From contig NC_060968.1 in the NCBI RefSeq assembly GCF_910589235.1, forward strand, positions 1,356,643 through 1,420,642: a stretch of DNA of 64,000 nucleotides, written 5' to 3'. Below the pieces are notes generated by a model. The model was not told the DNA's origin. It saw nothing but the letters and a program-made list of their open reading frames with translations, and did no database searches. The stretch is from Vespa crabro (taxonomy: Eukaryota; Arthropoda; Insecta; Hymenoptera; Vespidae). Position 1 is the first letter of the stretch. Every line of letters starts with the position of its first letter. Shown piece by piece: positions 57,555 to 64,000 of this stretch. The position numbers and the translations under genes were made by a program.

Positions 57555-57960
57555 TCTGTAAAAGTGATTTTCTATTTTTATTATAATTTCAATTGTCGAT
57601 TCTTCATTTTGAATCATAAAGTTCGTAAAAATGTTTTTTCCAATTTTTATATAATTTCGATTGAACGATCGGTTATTTTCTTTCGATTTCGAAATTCATT
57701 ATACTTGAAATAATTATTAATAATAAGTAATAGATTTTGATAATTTTTCTCTAATTTTGATTTATCAATTTATATCTTTTTCTTATTCATAAAATTCGTA
57801 ACAATAACTTTTCTAATTATTTTTTTATAATTTTGATCGATTCTACTTTCTCGCACACAAAATCCCTAATAAGGATAATTCTCATTTTTTCTTCGTTTTA
57901 TTTTCTAATTCGATTGAACGATCGACATTCTCTTTTCGTACATTGAATTCGATACGAGAG
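57555..57960. repeat. Tandem repeat of about 70 bp, 5 decayed copies
   Basis: Units begin GTAAAAGTGATTTTC (57558), GTAAAAATGTTTTTTCC (57625), GTAATAGATTTTGATAA (57726), GTAACAATAACTTTTC (57798) and CTAATAAGGATAATTCTC (57866). Each is followed by T-rich sequence, a TAATTTCGATTGAACGATCG-like block and a TTC.T..CA..AAATTC end. One unit carries about 30 bp of extra sequence. Confidence 0.6.
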
Positions 57961-58069
57961 AAACGAGAGAAAGAAAGGAAAAGAGAAAAAGAGAGAAAGA
58001 GAAAAAGAGAGAGGGAGAAACAAAGAGAAAGACAAAAAAAGAAGGAGAGAATGAGAGAGAAAGAGAGAA

Positions 58070-58101
<32 letters not shown>

Positions 58102-58112
58102 GAGAAGAGAAA
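57955..58112. repeat. (GA)n degenerate tract
   Basis: GA, GAAA and GACAAAG units over about 155 bp; Arg-Glu-Lys shadow frame only. Confidence 0.9.
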
Positions 58113-58321
58113 TCTTGTACGACGATCGAAGGATGTCAGGTTGGGGGCGTAGCGAAGTTTTATCGGAATTTATTAGCGACGGGAAATCGACGAAGAGCTC
58201 GTAATGACCGAGGCATTACTAATGGGAAGGCGTGGAAGGGGATCTGTCGGAAGGGGTTGCAAAAAAGGGCGGAACTGGCTGCCAACGCAACAGAACGTCG
58301 ATGTAGAAGCAAACAAAACGT
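58113..58321. other. GC-rich block between two GA tracts
   Basis: The sequence is unique and G-rich (GGTTGGGGGCGTAGCG, GGAAGGCGTGGAAGGGG). The 64-codon + frame begins at 58204 and runs into the GA tract; no family is recognised. Confidence 0.4.
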
Positions 58322-58475
58322 TAAGAAAGAGAGAAAGAGAAAGGGAAAGAGAAAGAGAGAGAGAGAGAAAGAAAGAGAGAGGAAAAGAGAGAGACTGAGC
58401 GAATGAGAGAGAGAGAGAGAGAGAGAGAGATAGAAAGAGAGCGAATGAGTGGGAAAGAGAGAGAGAGTGAGATAG
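58322..58475. repeat. (GA)n degenerate tract
   Basis: Similar purine tract with AAAG and GCGAATGAG interruptions; the latter unit occurs twice (58399 and 58440). Confidence 0.9.
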
Positions 58476-59090
58476 GTGTGTATGTGTGTTGCTCCCATAA
58501 ATCACGTCGCGTATGCACCATCTTTCTCACTCCTCTTGCATCCTTCTTTCATCTTTCTTATTCTTTTCTTTTTTTTTTTCTTTCTTTTTTTTCATTCTTT
58601 CTGTTTCTTTTATTATTAACAATGGAAAATCTTTTATCGGGGCGTATATTTTCGATATCTTTCTATCAAATTCGTTTTGTTCTATTGTCTCGAGTTTTTC
58701 TTTTTATCGTAATAGTTGTTGTTGTTATTAAATTTTGTTTGTTTGTTTGTTTGTTTTGTTGTTATTAAATCTCTTAATTTCTTTTGTTTAACTTGTTATC
58801 GTCTTTTAATCTTATGACGAATAATTGGATAAATAATAATTACTTGGGAATCTTTCATAGATGTTAAAAAAACTTTTTTTTTATTTGTTTCTCCAAGATT
58901 ATTTTACCTTTCATTCGATAAAATTTATTATTTTTAATTTTATTTATTTATTTGATTTAAATTTATTGTTTTTTTTTTCTTTTTCCTTTTCGGTTTCATC
59001 GTTTAATGGAAGATTTAATAAACATTGAATATATACACATATATTGATTTTATCTATCCATTTTTCCCTTCGATATTTTTAATTCTATGA

Positions 59091-59138
<48 letters not shown>

Positions 59139-60428
59139 AAAATGGAAATATTGATCAAAGGAAATTTTTAATGAAATATCGACAATCTTATTTTATTATT
59201 TATTTATTTATATTCTTTTTCTCTTCATACGCGTATTAAATATATATTTGAGATTAAAAAATTGTAAACGTGCTTTTAAAATTTGTTTTTAACTATAAAG
59301 AACTTGTTTCTCTCTTTATTCTTTCAAATATAAAAGCGCGCCTAAGAAGAATATATAATAGTTCAATTTTAATTTATCCTCCCTCTATCACGGATTTTAA
59401 AGGACCTTTTAAACAAATATCTCATATGTCATTAGAAATCAAATTAATATCATATATCCGTACTGTCATATTACATTGCTATACAAATTTTATATAATCC
59501 TATTGAGGAATTAATTTCGATGGATGATGAATTATAAAAAAGAATAAGATAACCAATTAATAGAAACTTTATAAACCACAAAGATTGACCATTAAATATT
59601 ATAATAATATTATTATACAATATATTGTAATTTAGTCATATATGACTATATGATATTAATATATAAAAAAAAACATTATATTATATATTTAGTATAGTTT
59701 ATCGTTAGTAAATAAAAAAAAAGTAGATGAATAATAAATCAATATGCAGATAGTTTAGAACAAAATTTAACTTATCCTTCTTTCGAAATACATAATTTAA
59801 TGTTCAGTTGAAAAAAAAAAACGAAGAAAAAAGAATATATTTTCATAATAAAATTATCCTAAACGTAAATAAAACTTAATGAACTTTCCTCGGAGTAAGA
59901 TATCCTTTTATTAGGACCTTTTTAATGACCAGTAATATAATACATTCCATTGGTTGTTCGTAAGGAACACGTTCTTGTCATCGACAAATAAAAAATACCA
60001 TAGAATTTTATAGCTTAAATTTTTTATGGCATTTTATACTATCCCTTTTCTATCCAAGATTTAGGTCAGAAATGATCAAAGCAAACGTCCCAAGTTGTAA
60101 GACAATATTTTATTACAAATGGTTAACATCAGCCGAACGATTTTATGATTTATTTAAAATCAACAAACTGATGTTTGATATTAAAAAAAAAAAAAAGGAA
60201 AATAAGAAATTACATATGTTGAATCATAATAATTCCGTTCATTGCCGGACTTTTTACGGAGAAGGAAGAATTATAGTAATACAGTGTGTGAGTACTCACT
60301 CCTATTGAGTTAAGTAGCGAGTTTAATCGACGTAGATAAAGGGAAAGAGTACTTTGAAAGGACTCCCTCGTACCGCGATCGAGATATTCGATCGTCAGTA
60401 AATTGACCCTTCTAGCCGAGAAACCTCT
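58476..60428. other. T-rich and AT-rich non-coding sequence
   Basis: 58540-59000 is T-rich, with a TTTG run at 58738-58755. 59140-60300 is AT-rich, with unrecognised frames of 75-78 codons. 60330-60428 is mixed. Confidence 0.5.
59090..59137. repeat. (AAAT)n repeat
   Basis: About 11 pure AAAT units. Confidence 0.95.
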
Positions 60429-60482
60429 TCTCTCTCTCTCTCTCTCTCTCACATACACACACATATACACACATATACAAAT
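60429..60482. repeat. (CT)n and (CA)n repeats
   Basis: A short CT run leads into CACATA units. Confidence 0.9.
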
Positions 60483-61687
60483 ACAGAAACAGACATACGT
60501 ATCTTCTCAAGCATGATTCTTCTGCGAAGTCCAATAGGGTCTCTAATCAATCGTACGATCGCGTGAGACGTGTACGAAGGAACTTTGGCACCGCATTAAT
60601 TACTCACTTCTAACAATGGTGCAATAATTAACAATTACGCAGTCTGATAATTATATACTCGGTTTGTTGAATTATCGTCCGCTTTATTCCCCCTTTTCCT
60701 TGGTATTACTACTTTTCAATACATAGATACATATGTATGCAAATGTATTCTGTTGTAACGTTTTTAAAAATTGTTTTTTTCTTTCTTTTTTTTTTTTAGA
60801 AAGAATTCATTGAAATCTAATAAAACTTGTTATCCTTTTTTATTTCTTTTTATTTTTTTTTTATTTTGCCAACGCTGTTAATTAACGATTAATTAAATCG
60901 ATCCCATTATTATCGATCCTTCTACTCACGTTATATCGAGCTTTGTTTTAACTTTTGTATGAAACGATTTTTCTCTTTACCTTTTTCTTCTTCTTTTTTT
61001 TTTTTAGAATCGATGAGAATTCGAAGTATATTTCTTCTATTCTTTTTTTAACTTTAGGAACGTCGATTCAATAGTTAAAAATTCCATATATTGATTTCAT
61101 TCCTCGATAATATAGACGCTTTCGTTGGCTTTGTTCAAATGTTTTCAGGAATTATTTATGAGATTGATCAGAATTTAAAGTATTACATTTTTGATTTATA
61201 ATTTTGGCAATAGCGATTCGATAGTTAACAAATTGCATAAATCAACTTTATTCCTCGATAATGTTTGTACGAGTACCGTTGCTTTTTCTTTCTTTTTGTG
61301 TACGATCAATTAAAATTAGAAGAATTTTTTTTTTCTTTTTCGTTCAAATATCGTGACAAAATAACGTAATAATTAATGATCATTTTAATCTGATAATTTA
61401 ATAAATCTTTTCTCATAAGTACGTACATATGTATATAGATAGAACTTTGAATAGAGTAATATAAATAAAGTTTTACAAACTACTTTTATCTATTTTAATT
61501 CCATTTATTTGTCTTATTTAATACATTTTTTCAATAAACTCATTTAACGTTTCATGATTATGTTTCTGCAATTTAATTAGAACGCTCAGCAATATATATA
61601 TATTTTCATTAATGATTTTTATGAAAAATATAAAAACGATATTAACTACTGTAGATAATTATTAATGATTGAAAAAGAGGCTATAAA

Positions 61688-61749
<62 letters not shown>

Positions 61750-62154
61750 TTGCTTTTATTACATTTATCTAATTTTTTATTAGATAAGTTAACCTAAGGA
61801 TATAATCGTTATGTGAGGTAAATAGGCGCGAAGAAACTCGCACTCAATCGAAAAAGAATTACGAAAGCTGTGAGCGTAGTTCGAAGGACTCGAAACCGGA
61901 TCGGCACTTATAGGTACTATCACGACGTGCTCCGATTACAACTATCGCTAGTATCGAGCTATCTATGCTTTTTTTTCTTTTCTTATCTACCATAAAATAA
62001 AAAAAATAAGTAAATTTAACATATCGACGTTATTGTCGATAACAAAAATACGATATCATCATAGAAGTAAATAAAGTTAAATCAATGAAATATTTAGATG
62101 ATTTGAATAGAGTCAGATTATCTTAAATAATATTGAGAGATTATTAATAATGTA
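60483..62154. other. Mixed then T-rich sequence with a repeated block
   Basis: 60490-60640 is mixed. Around 61000-61290 a block recurs: GTCGATTCAATAGTTAAAAA then ATTCCTCGATAATATAG (61063-61115), matched by GCGATTCGATAGTTAACAAA then ATTCCTCGATAATGTTTG (61213-61267), period about 150 bp. 61800-61980 is a complex island. No gene. Confidence 0.5.
61691..61747. repeat. (TA)n microsatellite
   Basis: A pure 56-bp TA run. Confidence 0.95.
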
Positions 62155-62700
62155 ATGATAGGAAATCCGACAACGGTTAATGTCGTGTCTGTATATGTGT
62201 TAAAATATTTAAAAATGTCTCATTAATTTATATAATTATATTTTTCGTCGGCCGATATGTATTGTCCAAATTTGTAATATTTTATATCTTCGAATGTGTG
62301 TATAATATCTGTTCAGTTTTTTCGTTTTTCTATTTAAATAAATAACATCAGATATAGTATAATATTATAGTAAATAGATGATATTAATATATAGTAAATA
62401 TTTTATGTCTAAATGAAAAGCACTTATAAAACATTTAAAATATATTATATTATATAGACAACACTAATACAGCAATTTATATTTAAATAAATAAAATTAA
62501 AATACTATATTAAATAAAAACACTAATATAGTATTTTATAAATCTGAATAAAAAACATTAATATTATAATATTATAATATTATACTAAATAAATAGTACT
62601 CATTATATTTTAATATAACAGTAAATAAATAATATTAATTTAATATAACATCGTACATTAAATAAACAAGATTCTATTTATTAATTCCTAATAAACATTC
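62155..62700. repeat. Copies of the dispersed AAATAAATAACA repeat family
   Basis: The segment contains ATTGTCCAAATTTGTAATAT at 62261, followed by repeated AAATAAATAACATCAGATAT-like blocks at intervals of roughly 60-110 bp. It belongs with the 40- and 44-kb repeats by motif order. There is no coding content. Confidence 0.4.
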
Positions 62701-62984
62701 AAACCTTCTCATTAATCAATCTAATATTACACTATTGAATATTTATTAAAACTTATTTCAAAACCTTTATCGACAATTTAAAAAAAAGTTACTTAACAAG
62801 TAATAAAAAAAAAATCGTATAACTGCTACATATCAAATAAATTACTTTGAAAAATAATGAACGGTCTCATTCATCTCACCTCAAAAAAAAAAAAAAAATA
62901 GAAAACATCACCTTCTCATCCTCATAAAAATCATACCGAAAGAAGAATTATTAAAAACAACAATCAGAATAATCCGTAGCCGGT

Positions 62985-63188
62985 CTACGATTTTTTAAGA
63001 TTAATACGAAGTATCATAATTTTGTAACATCAATAAAATCACTTTTTCTTTAGACATGGTTAATGAGGGTTCTATAGTAAAGCTTTCTGTAAATAAATTC
63101 ACTGATAGACGGGGAGGTCACGATCGATCATTCGTGCTAATTAATTCATCCGTCAATTAGCGGATACGATGTGCATACTCGCTGGTTC
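62985..63188. promoter_or_regulatory. Complex island with homeodomain-like sites
   Basis: The stretch is of balanced composition (GACGGGGAGGTCACGATCG) with GCTAATTAATTC and GTCAATTAGC, which look like homeodomain-type core sites, and a ACATGGTTAATGAG segment. It precedes the CT repeat. Its function as an enhancer is conjecture. Confidence 0.25.
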
Positions 63189-63194
63189 GCTCTC

Positions 63195-63239
<45 letters not shown>

Positions 63240-63393
63240 ATCTATCTCTCTCTCTCTCTATTTCTCTCTCTCTCTCTCTCTATTTCTCTCTCTCTCTCTC
63301 TATTTCTCTCTCTCTCTCTCTCTCTATTTCTTTCTCTCTCTCTCTCTACATCTATCTCTCTCTCTCTCTATTTCTCTCCCTCTCTCTTTCTAC
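63189..63393. repeat. (CT)n higher-order repeat, about 205 bp
   Basis: CT blocks are separated at intervals of 20-28 bp by ATTT or ACATCTAT. The unit ACATCTATCTCTCTCTCTCT occurs at 63238 and 63348, 110 bp apart, so there is a second-level repeat above the CT period. Confidence 0.9.
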
Positions 63394-63419
63394 AAGACGA
63401 GCAGTTTCTCACTTAAGAG

Positions 63420-63588
63420 ATGAGAGACGGAAGAAGAGTAAACTCGCTCGAGAATAACAGAGACGAGGATATAGCGAGAAGATGTTACAAAAAAGGTGCC
63501 GCGAAGGGCGCAAGGCCGAAGGGCCAGCACTTCCCTGGGAATTTAATTAAAGTGGGAGATGAGGAGAAGAGAGGAGAAATGATACAAG

Positions 63589-63620
<32 letters not shown>

Positions 63621-63805
63621 GAAGGAGGAAGAGAAGGTAGAGAAGAAGAAAGAGAAGAAGACGAAGAAGAAGAAGGAGACTACAGCAAGAAGCTTCCATC
63701 GAAGGCAGTCCTTTCGCTTCTCTCTAATGATTTTCTCGTACATGACGAGGAGGAGCCCGAGCTCTGTTCGTGTCTCGTTTGCAAAATGACGCTCGTTTTG
63801 CCATG

Positions 63806-63806
<1 letters not shown>
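63420..63806 (+). other. Open frame of 128 codons with a poly-Glu core; coding status unproven
   Basis: The flanking parts, residues 1-58 and 90-128, have mixed composition (for example RRCYKKGAAKGARPKGQHF and LCSCLVCKMTLVLP). The centre is a (GAA)n tract giving Glu-rich sequence. A pyrimidine tract ending CTACAAG lies just upstream and could serve as a splice acceptor, but the frame joining it is closed by a stop before the ATG. No family was recognised. It may be a repeat-driven frame in a complex island. Confidence 0.15.
63586..63682. repeat. (GAA)n degenerate tract
   Basis: About 11 pure GAA units, then GGA/GAC variants. Confidence 0.9.
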
Positions 63807-63872
<66 letters not shown>

Positions 63873-63996
63873 ATATAGAAAATATGATCATATAATAGTA
63901 CAATACAGTAAATATAGAATATAATTTATATATTATAAATATATATATTTTCTGGATTTTATATATATATATATATGTATGTATGTATGTATGTTA
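63806..63996. repeat. (TA)n and (TATG)n to the window end
   Basis: A pure TA run (63807-63857) is followed by AT-rich sequence, a second TA run and TATG units at 63975-63994. Confidence 0.9.
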
Positions 63997-64000
63997 TGTC

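Noticed and set aside
63169..63423. Two Ser-Leu-Ser-Leu frames over the CT repeat
   Set aside because: Microsatellite translation only.

Overview
The window reads as non-coding, AT-rich nuclear DNA from an animal, most likely an insect and probably an aculeate hymenopteran. The reasons are: an AT-rich background without visible CpG depletion; very dense (TA)n, (GA/CT)n, (AAT)n and GAA-type microsatellites; mariner/Tc1-like relics; and no operons, ribosome-binding sites or compact gene order. The taxon is an inference from composition only. Nearly every long open frame comes from a microsatellite (Ser-Leu, Arg-Glu, Tyr-Ile, poly-Asn, poly-Arg peptides) and is not a gene.

One stretch looks like real coding sequence: a first coding exon on the + strand at about 47.0-47.4 kb. 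It has balanced codon use, a hydrophilic acidic protein and a strong splice donor. Upstream lie a YY1/Pho-type AAAATGGCGGC site and a 12-codon upstream ORF. No later exon could be assigned, so the gene either continues past the window or has small exons I cannot recognise.

The rest is transposon debris, decayed tandem duplications and microsatellites, with islands of more complex, GC-richer sequence between them. Transposon debris: a minus-strand relic of a LINE with a restriction-enzyme-like endonuclease (RLE) at 55.6-56.3 kb; two copies of a palindromic, mariner-like miniature element at 53.4 and 55.2 kb; a roughly 625-bp element with Tc1/mariner-like inverted ends at 28.6-29.3 kb; a weaker candidate at 22.5-23.1 kb; and a possible solo LTR at 0.25-0.69 kb. 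Decayed tandem repeats: a 116-bp unit at 13.1-13.8 kb; a roughly 110-bp unit at 44.1-44.95 kb whose motif recurs at 34.8, 40.1, 42.7 and 62.2 kb; units of about 180-215 bp at 32.3-33.05 kb and about 70 bp at 57.55-57.95 kb; and two- or three-copy duplications at 1.5-2.2, 3.7-4.0, 6.45-6.9, 24.67-25.3, 39.4-39.95, 41.98-42.66, 51.7-51.87 and 54.6-54.85 kb.

The complex islands (for example 8.23-8.52, 18.1-18.55, 27.29-27.48, 30.1-30.46, 38.08-38.34, 53.99-54.18 and 63.0-63.19 kb) are the best candidates for promoters, 5' UTRs or enhancers, but none can be assigned from sequence alone. The layout suggests a gene-poor regulatory or intronic region. No rRNA, tRNA, CRISPR array or prokaryotic system was found.
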